From: Acidothermaceae bacterium
GTDB taxonomy: Bacteria > Actinomycetota > Actinomycetes > Acidothermales > Acidothermaceae
DNA: 5,734 nucleotides
Direction of reading: 5' to 3'
Assembly: GCA_025925185.1 (NCBI GenBank)
Contig: JAICLV010000149.1
Span: 1-5,734, forward strand
In this document: piece after piece, positions 1 to 5,615 of the stretch
Layout: each line of letters opens with the position of its first letter
Position numbering within the stretch: the first letter of the stretch is position 1
The notes under the pieces: model-generated
Database searches by the model: none
The model's input: the letters and a program-made list of their open reading frames with translations, nothing else
Told to the model about the DNA's origin: nothing
Program-made: the position numbers and the translations under genes

Positions 1-396
1 GATCGTGATGCGGCCCTTGTCGAGCGCGTCGCGGATGCGGCCCGGCGTGACGTCGATGATCTGCGCCTTGCCGTGCCGCGAGTCGGTGATCACTCCGGCC
101 TGGCTGCCGGTGAACGACCAAGCCTCCATGCCGAGGTTGGCGATCGCCATCGCGAGCAGCGCCATCGAGATCCGCTCGCCCGACGTGAGCAGCATGTCGA
201 GCTCGCGGGCTGGCGGAACGGGCGAGACCTTGGCCGCGAGGTCGAGCAGCTCGTCGGTCGTGTCACCCATGGCAGACACGACGACGCACACCTCGTTGCC
301 AGCCTTGCGAGTCGCGACGATGCGTTGCGCGACCGCCTTGATGCGGTCTGCGTCGGCGACGGACGAGCCACCGTATTTCTGGACGACGAGGCCCAC
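1..396 (-). CDS. lysC: Aspartokinase, N-terminal part (partial at window edge)
   Basis: Aspartate kinase phosphorylates L-aspartate to 4-aspartyl phosphate, the first committed step towards lysine, threonine, methionine and diaminopimelate, in the cytoplasm. Only the first 132 codons are present; the family is usually about 400-450 residues, so the rest of the kinase domain and the C-terminal ACT domains lie beyond base 1. Visible family signatures are the N-terminal nucleotide-binding motif KYGGSS (residues 7-12), [12 protein letters not shown] (39-50), LLTSGERIS (69-77) and [10 protein letters not shown] (96-105). The start is GTG at 394-396, because AGGAG (407-411) sits 10 bases upstream and the KYGGSS motif falls at the usual distance from the N-terminus. 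The gene is divergent from the lipoprotein gene, with 68 bases between the starts. Identification is firm; feedback regulation cannot be judged without the ACT domains. Confidence 0.96.
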   Translation of the reverse strand, partial: MGLVVQKYGGSSVADADRIKAVAQRIVATRKAGNEVCVVVSAMGDTTDELLDLAAKVSPVPPARELDMLLTSGERISMALLAMAIANLGMEAWSFTGSQAGVITDSRHGKAQIIDVTPGRIRDALDKGRITI

Positions 397-434
397 GGGC
401 GAACAACTCCTAGAGGCGGGGTGAACCGCCGGGC

Positions 435-440
435 AGTCTA
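435..440 (-). promoter_or_regulatory. Candidate -10 element for lysC
   Basis: On the minus strand this reads TAGACT, fitting the actinobacterial TANNNT -10 pattern. Transcription would begin near 428 and give a leader of roughly 30 bases carrying the lysC Shine-Dalgarno site. No good TTGACA-like -35 is visible at 16-18 bases upstream. A 5-bp inverted repeat (GGCGG at 415-419, CCGCC at 426-430, 6-base loop) would lie in the leader. The motif is short and the call is tentative. Confidence 0.28.
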
Positions 441-451
441 CCGGGGCCCGT

Positions 452-457
452 TAGGTT
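452..457 (+). promoter_or_regulatory. Candidate -10 element of a possible leaderless lipoprotein mRNA
   Basis: TAGGTT fits TANNNT and ends 7 bases before the GTG at 465-467, so transcription could start at or next to the start codon itself. Leaderless mRNAs with exactly this geometry are common in Actinobacteria. The same bases contain AGG (453-455), which could instead be a weak Shine-Dalgarno 9 bases from that GTG, so the two readings compete. No clear -35 is seen. Confidence 0.33.
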
Positions 458-464
458 GGCTTTC

Positions 465-1199
465 GTGGATTTACGCGCACGGGCATTGGCGCTGATCGGC
501 GCGGCGGCTTGTCTCGCCGCGGTGGGCGGCTGCACGTCCGACCACAAGAACCAGCCGACGAGCACCGGTTCCAACGGCGGCTCGGCGAGCGCGGCGGCTG
601 CCGCCGCCGCGCTCGCCGAGCTGCAGCGCGAGGCCTCCTCCGCGGAGCATCAGTCGTTCACTGCCACCTACCAAGCCCAAGGCAGCAACCCGGCGCGCAG
701 CGGAACCGTGACGGTGTTTCGCTCGCCGACCGCCACCCGCATCGACGTCGGCGAGAGTGACGCCAACGTGCGGATCCTGGTGACCGACAAGGGCACGTAC
801 TCGTGCAAGTTCGCCGGTGCGAGCAAGACCCCGCTGTGCGTCACGCTGGCCGGCCCGGGCGGGACGATCCCACCGTCGCTCGACCCTGGCTTGCAACACC
901 TGTTCACCTCGGCGCTCGACGAGATCATCGACGGCTCCGGGCTGCACGTCGAGGCCGCCCCGCCGCAGACGCCGCCGGGCAGCAGCGACCCTGCGTCTTG
1001 TTACGCGGTCACCGCAGCGCCCTCGGACGGTGGTCTTGTCCCGGGGACTTACTGCTACCGGAACGGCGTGCTGACCAGCGCCGAGTTTCGGTCGAGCTCG
1101 CTCCGGCTGACCAAGATGGACGCCGCGCCGAAGGCGTCCGACTTCACCTTGCCGGCGTCGCCAGCGCCGCTCGCCAGCCCGAGCGCTACTCGGAGCTGA
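465..1199 (+). CDS. Putative secreted lipoprotein of unknown function
   Basis: I do not recognise the family with certainty. The 244-residue product starts with a lipoprotein signal peptide: basic residues at 4 and 6, a hydrophobic stretch, and a lipobox V-G-G-C with the lipid-accepting Cys at 23. A flexible Ser/Gly/Ala-rich segment with seven consecutive alanines follows (about 24-50). The remainder looks like a beta-rich domain with four cysteines (114, 125, 179, 197) that could form two disulfides outside the cell, and ends in a Pro/Ala/Ser tail. The TYCYRNGVLTSAEF stretch and overall plan resemble LolA-like actinobacterial lipoproteins; this is an impression only. GTG 465 is preferred over the in-frame TTG 456 because the latter would sit directly on the AGG at 453-455 and on the candidate -10. 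The gene is antisense to its neighbours and its last 14 bases overlap the end of the DUF5063 gene. Confidence 0.82.
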   Translation: MDLRARALALIGAAACLAAVGGCTSDHKNQPTSTGSNGGSASAAAAAAALAELQREASSAEHQSFTATYQAQGSNPARSGTVTVFRSPTATRIDVGESDANVRILVTDKGTYSCKFAGASKTPLCVTLAGPGGTIPPSLDPGLQHLFTSALDEIIDGSGLHVEAAPPQTPPGSSDPASCYAVTAAPSDGGLVPGTYCYRNGVLTSAEFRSSSLRLTKMDAAPKASDFTLPASPAPLASPSATRS

Positions 1200-1731
1200 C
1201 GTCGAGTCGGGCGTGGGCCACGACCGACTGGAGCGCCCGCAACGCGGCCCCCGCGTGGGTGCCCCAGTGCGACAGGTAGGAGAACTGCCACCACCACAAC
1301 GCCTCGATCGCCCGCCCGGCCCGGAAATGCTGAAGGCCGTGGATCAGGTCTGCGGTGACGTCGGCGATGTCGTCGGACAGGACGAACGTCGCGGCGCTCG
1401 CCGGATTTTGGTACGGGTCGAAGATCTCGACGTACCGGTCGATCGGCCCGAGCACCTTGGCGAGCCGCTCGCGCAGCTCGTCGATGTCGGGGTCAGGCCC
1501 GGCGTCGGGTTCGAAGCGCTCGGTCGGGACGACGTCGCCGATGGCGCCGAGCCGACCGCCCGCGAGCATCAGCTGCGACATCTCGAGCAAGAGCAGCGCG
1601 ACCGCCCCGCCGGGCTCGTCACCTCGCGCGATCTCGCGCACCGCGATGACGAAGCTCTCCACCTGATCGGCGATCTCCGCAGCGAAGTCGGTGAGATCGT
1701 CGGAATGACCCTCGACCACCAGTTCAGACAT
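1186..1731 (-). CDS. DUF5063 domain protein
   Basis: The 181-residue protein matches my memory of the actinobacterial DUF5063 family found next to recR in Streptomyces and others; its function is unknown. Visible traits are an acidic N-terminal helix-rich region ([22 protein letters not shown], in two parts around 16-37), [17 protein letters not shown] (47-63), RYVEIFDPY (99-107), [11 protein letters not shown] (119-129) and the conspicuous aromatic block [14 protein letters not shown] (144-157). No signal peptide or membrane segment is evident, so it is probably cytoplasmic. The start is ATG 1729-1731: AAGG (1739-1742), within a purine-rich GGGGAGAAGG run, lies 7 bases upstream and the family similarity begins here, so a further in-frame upstream extension into recR was not used. 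It overlaps the recR end by 8 bases, which implies translational coupling. Its 3' end overlaps the convergent lipoprotein gene by 14 bases. Confidence 0.88.
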   Translation of the reverse strand: MSELVVEGHSDDLTDFAAEIADQVESFVIAVREIARGDEPGGAVALLLLEMSQLMLAGGRLGAIGDVVPTERFEPDAGPDPDIDELRERLAKVLGPIDRYVEIFDPYQNPASAATFVLSDDIADVTADLIHGLQHFRAGRAIEALWWWQFSYLSHWGTHAGAALRALQSVVAHARLDVSSE

Positions 1732-2323
1732 CGAGCTGCCTTCTCCCCTCGAACGCTCGGCCGAGCGTGACCTCGTCGGCGTACTCCAAGTCGCCGCCCA
1801 CTGGCAAACCACTGGCGAGCCTGGTGACCCGCAATCCCATGGGTTTCACCAATCGCGCGAGATATGTCGCGGTGGCTTCACCTTCGAGATTTGGATCGGT
1901 CGCGAGGATCAACTCGTTCACCGTTCCGTCAGCGAGCCTAGTCATCAGCTCCCGCACCCGCAGATCGTCGGGGCCGACGCCCTCGATCGGGCTGATGGCG
2001 CCGCCCAGCACGTGATAGCGGCCGCGGAACTCGCGCGTCTTCTCGATGGCGACGACGTCCTTCGGCTCCTCGACCACGCAGATCACGGACGGATCGCGAC
2101 GCGGGTCTCGGCAGATACGGCACTCGTCGTCCTCGGCGACGTTGCCGCAGATCGCGCAGAACCGCACCTTCTCCTTGACCTCGAGCAGCACCTGCGCGAG
2201 GCGCTTCACGTCGACCGGGTCGGCGGCGAGCAGGTGAAACGCGATGCGCTGCGCGCTTTTCGGACCGACGTTGGGCAGCCGCCCGAGTTCGTCGATCAAA
2301 TCCTGGACGACGCCTTCGTACAC
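1724..2323 (-). CDS. recR: Recombination mediator protein RecR
   Basis: RecR works with RecO (and RecF) to load RecA onto SSB-coated single-stranded DNA during gap and break repair. All domains are in order in 199 residues, the normal family length: a helix-hairpin-helix region (about 12-32, with [17 protein letters not shown]), a four-cysteine zinc motif (C56, C59, C68, C71), and a TOPRIM domain (about 80-160) with the acidic positions E85/E86, D143, E147 and E149, followed by the C-terminal segment with conserved [20 protein letters not shown]. The start is GTG 2321-2323 with GGAG (2332-2335) 8 bases upstream. It begins 15 bases after the ybaB stop and overlaps the DUF5063 start by 8 bases, so the three genes are very likely one operon. 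Nothing is missing or unusual in it. Confidence 0.97.
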   Translation of the reverse strand: MYEGVVQDLIDELGRLPNVGPKSAQRIAFHLLAADPVDVKRLAQVLLEVKEKVRFCAICGNVAEDDECRICRDPRRDPSVICVVEEPKDVVAIEKTREFRGRYHVLGGAISPIEGVGPDDLRVRELMTRLADGTVNELILATDPNLEGEATATYLARLVKPMGLRVTRLASGLPVGGDLEYADEVTLGRAFEGRRQLDV

Positions 2324-2338
2324 GAGTCGGTCTCCGCC

Positions 2339-2683
2339 TTAGAACGGCAGCCCGGGCAGGCCGCCGCCCATCCCGCCGAGCCCTTGGGTGAGCGGGCCCA
2401 TCTTCTGCTCTTGCAGTTGCGCCGCGTTGCCGGTGGCGTCGCGGACGGCGGCCAGCACCAGGTCGGCGAGCGTCTCCGTGTCGTCGGGGTCGACCGCCTT
2501 CGGGTCGATGGTCAAGCCGACCAGCTCACCGCTGCCGCTCACGGTGGCGGTCACCAGGCCGCCGCCCGCGCTGCCCTCGACGCGCGCGTCGGCGAGCTCG
2601 GCCTGCGCCTCCATCAGCTGCTGCTGCATCTTCTGCGCCTGCTTGAGGAGCTGCTGCATGTTGGGTTGGGGGCCGGGCGCCAT
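2339..2683 (-). CDS. ybaB: YbaB/EbfC family nucleoid-associated protein
   Basis: This family forms small dimeric DNA-binding proteins associated with the nucleoid; its pairing with recR is conserved across bacteria. The 114 residues show the expected plan: a Gln/Met-rich N-terminal helix (about 9-35, [15 protein letters not shown]), a beta region rich in Gly (about 36-61, with [17 protein letters not shown]), a second helix (about 69-96) and a Gly-rich tail ending [11 protein letters not shown] 2681-2683 is chosen because a perfect AGGAGG (2691-2696) stands 7 bases upstream; an in-frame ATG 33 bases further upstream would add eleven residues with no such site and would run through the inverted repeat. 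It leads the ybaB-recR-DUF5063 operon and is divergent from the amidase gene. dnaX, the usual partner of ybaB in many bacteria, is not adjacent here. Confidence 0.95.
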   Translation of the reverse strand: MAPGPQPNMQQLLKQAQKMQQQLMEAQAELADARVEGSAGGGLVTATVSGSGELVGLTIDPKAVDPDDTETLADLVLAAVRDATGNAAQLQEQKMGPLTQGLGGMGGGLPGLPF

Positions 2684-2690
2684 CGGACGT

Positions 2691-2696
2691 CCTCCT
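2691..2696 (-). promoter_or_regulatory. Ribosome binding site of ybaB
   Basis: Perfect AGGAGG on the minus strand, 7 bases before ATG 2681-2683. It decides the ybaB start. Its first two bases overlap the 3' arm of the inverted repeat 2695-2719, so folding of the leader could affect its access. Confidence 0.85.
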
Positions 2697-2719
2697 CGTG
2701 TGAGTGACCGAGACACGAG
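2695..2719. promoter_or_regulatory. Perfect 7-bp inverted repeat between ybaB and the amidase gene
   Basis: CTCGTGT (2695-2701) and ACACGAG (2713-2719) are exact reverse complements separated by 11 bases, within the 60-base gap between two divergent genes. On DNA this is operator-like. On the ybaB transcript it would be a hairpin whose 3' arm runs into the AGGAGG ribosome site. A TANNNT-like -10 on the minus strand (TAGGCT, 2718-2723) touches its edge, which would place the ybaB start of transcription inside the repeat and argue for an operator rather than a leader hairpin. A regulator is not identifiable from the sequence. Confidence 0.4.
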
Positions 2720-2743
2720 CCTACGGCGTGGAGGCGTGCGAGC

Positions 2744-3757
2744 ATGGCGGGCGTGCCGTTGCCGCCCCGCCGATTCGCGCGCTCGCCGGTCCTCACGACG
2801 GCGTGGGTGCTTCTCACGGTCGCGGCCTGCTCGACCGCCGCGCCGAATAGCGCGCCCGCTAGGTCATCAAGCGCTCCGAGCGCGGCATCGCCGTCCCTAG
2901 CGGCACCGTCCCCGGTGCGATCGCTCGCAGCGCCGTCGTCCGCAGCGGCACCGTCCCCCCTGCCGTCTCCCCCGTCACCGAAAACGACGCCCACGGCCAT
3001 CGCCCCCACGCCGTCCAAGAAAACGACCGCACCGGCACCAGCGAAGCAGCCGGCCCCGACGCCAACCGCGCCGCCCGCGTTGCCACCGACCAGCCCGGAC
3101 ACCCTCAACGGCAAGGTGATCGTGCTCGACCCCGGGCACAACCTCAACCACAGCTCGGCGATCAACAAACAGGTGAACGCCGGCAACGGCGTGATCAAGG
3201 CCTGCGACACCGTCGGGACGTCGACGAACGGCGGTTATCCGGAGCACGCCTTCACCTGGGACGTCGCCAACCGCGCGGCCGCCATCTTGCGCGCGCAGGG
3301 CGCGACGGTGATCCTCACCAGGTCCTCCGACACCGGTGTCGGGCCGTGCATCACGACCCGCGCGCAGATCGGCAACGACGCGCACGCCGACGCGTTCATC
3401 GCGATTCATGCGGACGGCGGGCCGGCAAGCGGCCGTGGCTTCTTCGTCATGCAGCCGCCGCCCAACAACCCAAATGTGAATCCCGGTGGCGCCGCCCGGT
3501 CGCGCGTGTTGGCCAAGGCGATGCACGACGTTTTCCACGCCACCACAGGGATTCCGTACTCGTCGTACATCGCGAACGGTTACTACCCCGACAGCACGAC
3601 CACCGGTTCGATCAACCTGTCGCACGGACCGGTTATCACAATCGAATGCCTCGACATGCGCAACAGCGGCGACGCCGCGATCGCCACCGACCCCAACTGG
3701 CGGCAGCGCATCGCGGCAGGGATCGCGGCCGGGCTCACGTCGTTCTTGGCTGGCTGA
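2744..3757 (+). CDS. N-acetylmuramoyl-L-alanine amidase (Amidase_3), predicted lipoprotein
   Basis: Zinc-dependent amidases of this family cut the bond between N-acetylmuramic acid and the L-alanine of the stem peptide in peptidoglycan. The 337-residue product has a signal peptide with a lipobox V-A-A-C (Cys 29), a Pro/Ala/Ser/Thr linker of about 90 residues (30-118) with scattered lysines, then the catalytic domain (about 122-337). The expected metal ligands are visible: H132 in VLDPGH, E167 in GGYPEHAF and H222 in [10 protein letters not shown]; the catalytic acid is E301 in [16 protein letters not shown]154 and C202 may form a disulfide. The linker contains an in-frame 15-base direct repeat AGCGGCACCGTCCCC (2899-2913 and 2944-2958). 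ATG 2744 has GGAGG (2730-2734) 9 bases upstream. Position beside recR-ybaB recalls Rv3717 of M. tuberculosis, a known peptidoglycan amidase. The 3' end overlaps the convergent MFS gene by 23 bases. The enzyme call is firm; lipid anchoring is predicted from the lipobox only. Confidence 0.93.
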   Translation: MAGVPLPPRRFARSPVLTTAWVLLTVAACSTAAPNSAPARSSSAPSAASPSLAAPSPVRSLAAPSSAAAPSPLPSPPSPKTTPTAIAPTPSKKTTAPAPAKQPAPTPTAPPALPPTSPDTLNGKVIVLDPGHNLNHSSAINKQVNAGNGVIKACDTVGTSTNGGYPEHAFTWDVANRAAAILRAQGATVILTRSSDTGVGPCITTRAQIGNDAHADAFIAIHADGGPASGRGFFVMQPPPNNPNVNPGGAARSRVLAKAMHDVFHATTGIPYSSYIANGYYPDSTTTGSINLSHGPVITIECLDMRNSGDAAIATDPNWRQRIAAGIAAGLTSFLAG

Positions 3758-4961
3758 AAGTCCAACGCAGGCCGCGAAATTGCGGCCGCACCTGGGCAAC
3801 CGCATAAGCCAAGACCAACGTGCCGAGCACGCAGAGCGTCACGGTGACCCCCACACTCGTGACGCCAAGCGGCGCCACAAGAGAGCCAACGACGATGCCG
3901 GCAATCGACGCTGGCACCGCGAACCCGTACGCCCGGCCGAACACCGACTCGTCGAGCATGCGCTGCAACGCGGTCTCGGTGAGGATCTCGACGACGACCG
4001 AGCCGGCCCCGCTGACCGCCGTCAACGCGATCGCGGCGGCGATCGACGGGTTGACCGCCAGCAGCGGCATCGGCAGCGCCACCGCGCACAACGCCAGTGC
4101 CAGCACGGCACTTTGGTGCGGCAGCCGCATGAGCCGGCCGGCGCAGAACGTGCCGGTGATGCCGCCGACACCGAAACCGGCGAGCAGGTAGCCGAAGCCG
4201 TTCACGCCAAGGCCGAGCCGCCGAGCGACCAACACCAGCAAGACGGTGCAGGCGCCGTAGACGACGCTGCACAAGATGTCGGCGCCGACCAACCGCAAGG
4301 CGCCGGGCTTCGAGCGCAACGCGGAAAAGCCGGCTGCGACCTCGGGCCGCAGCTTGCGCGACTCGGTGGCCCGGCGCGCCGGCGCAAACGCCGGGCCGGC
4401 GGGGATCGCGAAGACGGCAAGCGCGGAGAGCCCGAACGTCGCCGCGTTCACGGCGAAGGCGACGGCGGGCGACGCGACGGCGAGCAGCACCCCACCGACC
4501 GCCGGACCCGCGATGAGTCCGACGTGGGTGACCGCGCTGCGCAACGCGTTGGCCGCCGGGAGGTCGGCGTCCGGAACAAGTCGCGGGGTGGTCGCGGCGA
4601 CGGCGGGGAGGTAAGGGGCAGCGGCGGTCGTCGCGGCGGCCGCCAGTATCGGAACCAGGACGACAGGCAGCCCGGTCGCCGCGACGACGGTCAGCCCAGC
4701 CATCAGCACGAGCCGGGCGACGTCCGCCCAGATCATCAACCGGCGGCGGTCGAGCCGGTCGCATAGGGCACCGCCGAGCGGGCCCAGCACGACGAAGGGG
4801 ACGACGCGAGCCGCGGTGGTCACCCCGACCCAGGCCGCAGAGTGCGTGCGGTCGAACACCAGCGCGACCAAGGCGAGGTTGTACAGCCAGTCACCGATCT
4901 GGGAAACCGCCAGCCCCGCGAGCAAACGGCGGAAATTCCGGTATCGCAACGCTGTTCTCAT
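3735..4961 (-). CDS. Major facilitator superfamily transporter (MFS_3-like exporter)
   Basis: A 408-residue integral membrane protein with repeated hydrophobic stretches consistent with about 12 transmembrane helices; the length is normal for the family. The N-terminus (RNFRRLLAGLAVSQIGDWLYNLAL, residues 8-31) and the C-terminal half segment LTETALQRMLDESVFGRAYG are typical of MFS_3 exporters such as EntS-like or macrolide-efflux-like proteins. The MFS loop 2-3 signature is clear at residues 60-74 (GPLGGALCDRLDRRR). Substrate cannot be told from sequence; drug or siderophore export are family possibilities only. ATG 4959-4961 has GGAAGGG (4971-4977) 9 bases upstream. A LuxR-type regulator gene lies 140 bases upstream on the same strand. 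The tail overlaps the amidase tail by 23 bases, so the two transcripts are antisense to each other there. Confidence 0.92.
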   Translation of the reverse strand: MRTALRYRNFRRLLAGLAVSQIGDWLYNLALVALVFDRTHSAAWVGVTTAARVVPFVVLGPLGGALCDRLDRRRLMIWADVARLVLMAGLTVVAATGLPVVLVPILAAAATTAAAPYLPAVAATTPRLVPDADLPAANALRSAVTHVGLIAGPAVGGVLLAVASPAVAFAVNAATFGLSALAVFAIPAGPAFAPARRATESRKLRPEVAAGFSALRSKPGALRLVGADILCSVVYGACTVLLVLVARRLGLGVNGFGYLLAGFGVGGITGTFCAGRLMRLPHQSAVLALALCAVALPMPLLAVNPSIAAAIALTAVSGAGSVVVEILTETALQRMLDESVFGRAYGFAVPASIAGIVVGSLVAPLGVTSVGVTVTLCVLGTLVLAYAVAQVRPQFRGLRWTFSQPRTT

Positions 4962-4983
4962 GATCGATCGCCCTTCCGAGATG

Positions 4984-5001
4984 TCGCCGGGGTGCCGGCG
5001 A
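4984..5001. promoter_or_regulatory. Inverted repeat, possible hairpin in the MFS leader
   Basis: TCGCCGG (4984-4990) and CCGGCGA (4995-5001) pair perfectly around a 4-base loop. On the minus strand the stem would end 6 bases before the MFS ribosome site, so it could shape the leader RNA or be an operator. On the plus strand it is followed by TTTC, too short a U-run for a convincing terminator, and no plus-strand gene ends here. Confidence 0.38.
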
Positions 5002-5024
5002 TTTCAACGGTCGGGCTAAGGCGG

Positions 5025-5042
5025 GGTCCGGCGAATCGGACC
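5025..5042. promoter_or_regulatory. Second inverted repeat upstream of the MFS gene
   Basis: GGTCCG (5025-5030) and CGGACC (5037-5042) are exact reverse complements around a 6-base spacer. Its position 64-81 bases before the MFS start is suitable for an operator, but six-base arms are frequent by chance in DNA this rich in G and C. Confidence 0.25.
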
Positions 5043-5101
5043 GGCTGCATATTCGGGTCGGCCGAGGCGCTTATTTGGACGACGTGGGGACGGTCGGCGC
5101 C

Positions 5102-5542
5102 TTAGGCGGGCTCGGTCAGGATCCCTAGTCGGTGCGCGACGGCGGCCGCCTCGACGCGGCCGCTCACGCCGAGCTTGGCCAAGATGTTCGACACGTGCAC
5201 GCTCGCGGTCTTGGGGCTGATGAACAGCTGCTGGGCGATCTCGGGGTTCGAGCGGCCCGCCGCCAGCAGCAGCAAGACCTCCCGCTCGCGTTCGGTGAGG
5301 CCGAACGCCGCCAGCTGATCCGGCTCCTCGGGCTGTTTTTCAAGCTGCGCGGGCGAGTCGTCAAGGACAAGCCGGGCCCGGCGGGCGAGGGCGTGCACCT
5401 GCGAGCCGACGGGCTCCATGCCGAGCCGGTCGGCGATCGCGGCCGCCTCCCGCGCCGCCGCTGCCGCGGCGTCGCGGGCGCCGGCCGCAAAGGTCGCTTC
5501 GGCCAGCCGGAAGAGCGCGTACGCGACGAGGGGTGGCTCGTC
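5102..5542 (-). CDS. LuxR-family transcriptional regulator, C-terminal part (5' end lost)
   Basis: The last 65 residues (5105-5299) are a clear LuxR/GerE helix-turn-helix DNA-binding domain: LTEREREVLLLLAAGRSN, then the recognition region ISPKTASVHVSNILAKLGV. Before it is an Ala/Arg-rich helical region (YALFRLAEATFAAGARDAA, then AREAAAIADRLG) that resembles the TPR-like helices of large ATP-binding LuxR regulators, so the full protein was probably much longer than the 146 residues seen. A receiver domain is not visible. The trustworthy reading frame stops near 5542, where blocks of 11-13 identical bases begin; beyond that the frame gives only Pro/Gly runs and I do not accept a start there. 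The gene precedes the MFS gene on the same strand and may control it, by proximity only. The stop is TAA (5102-5104). Confidence 0.85.
   Translation of the reverse strand, partial: DEPPLVAYALFRLAEATFAAGARDAAAAAAREAAAIADRLGMEPVGSQVHALARRARLVLDDSPAQLEKQPEEPDQLAAFGLTEREREVLLLLAAGRSNPEIAQQLFISPKTASVHVSNILAKLGVSGRVEAAAVAHRLGILTEPA
5347..5465. repeat. 119-base direct repeat, copy 1 (inside the LuxR gene)
   Basis: This stretch is identical, base for base, to 5616-5734, at an offset of 269. It lies within the continuous LuxR reading frame and codes for part of the helical region ahead of the DNA-binding domain, so this is the copy in its natural place. The match stops at 5346 (T against A at 5615) and on the other side continues to the window end. 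Confidence 0.95.
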
Positions 5543-5610
5543 GGGGGGGGGGGGGAGGCCGCCCCCCCCCCCGCCCGGCCCCCCCCCCCCACACCCACCC
5601 CACCCCACCC
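5543..5610. other. G and C homopolymer block, probable sequencing or assembly artefact
   Basis: Thirteen G (5543-5555) are followed by AGGCCG, eleven C (5562-5572), a short mixed stretch, twelve C (5579-5590) and a C/A-rich run (5591-5610). Nothing similar occurs elsewhere in the window. It interrupts the LuxR gene and separates the two repeat copies. Runs of this kind at a contig end are typical of low-quality read tails rather than of a coding region. Confidence 0.8.
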
Positions 5611-5615
5611 GCGGA

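Larger units (their letters stand above)
4962..5101. other. Non-coding gap between the LuxR gene and the MFS gene
   Basis: These 140 bases hold no plausible gene. They carry the MFS ribosome site (4971-4977), two inverted repeats listed separately, and an 8-base palindrome TCGGCCGA (5058-5065). No strict TANNNT -10 element is found on the minus strand and no poly-T-tailed terminator follows the LuxR stop, so read-through from LuxR into MFS is not excluded. Confidence 0.6.

Noticed and set aside
5..424. Plus-strand open frame opposite lysC
   Set aside because: The minus strand has clear aspartokinase motifs; this frame is its antisense shadow.
1186..1812. Longer DUF5063 form starting inside recR
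   Set aside because: The extra 27 residues are an out-of-frame reading of recR with no family similarity; ATG 1729-1731 has a good ribosome site.
2339..2716. Longer ybaB form starting 33 bases upstream
   Set aside because: No ribosome site precedes it, while ATG 2681-2683 has a perfect AGGAGG at 7 bases and gives the usual family N-terminus.
2820..3100. Minisatellite in the amidase gene
   Set aside because: Apart from one 15-base repeat the stretch is ordinary Pro/Ala/Ser low-complexity coding sequence, as is common in secreted-protein linkers.
3583..4764. Second minus-strand open frame of 393 codons over the MFS region
   Set aside because: It is an out-of-register reading of the MFS gene, very rich in Arg and Pro, with no recognisable motif; the true frame has MFS signatures and a ribosome site.
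3486..4766. Long plus-strand open frame of 426 codons across the amidase end and the MFS gene
   Set aside because: Composition is Arg/Asp/Gln/His-rich with no domain, and it lies antisense to a convincing MFS gene; long spurious frames are usual at this GC content.
4984..5004. Intrinsic terminator on the plus strand
   Set aside because: The stem is followed by only three T and no plus-strand gene ends nearby.
5543..5590. G-quadruplex or regulatory G-tract
   Set aside because: The runs interrupt a coding frame at the contig end and are tied to an exact terminal repeat, so an artefact explains them better.
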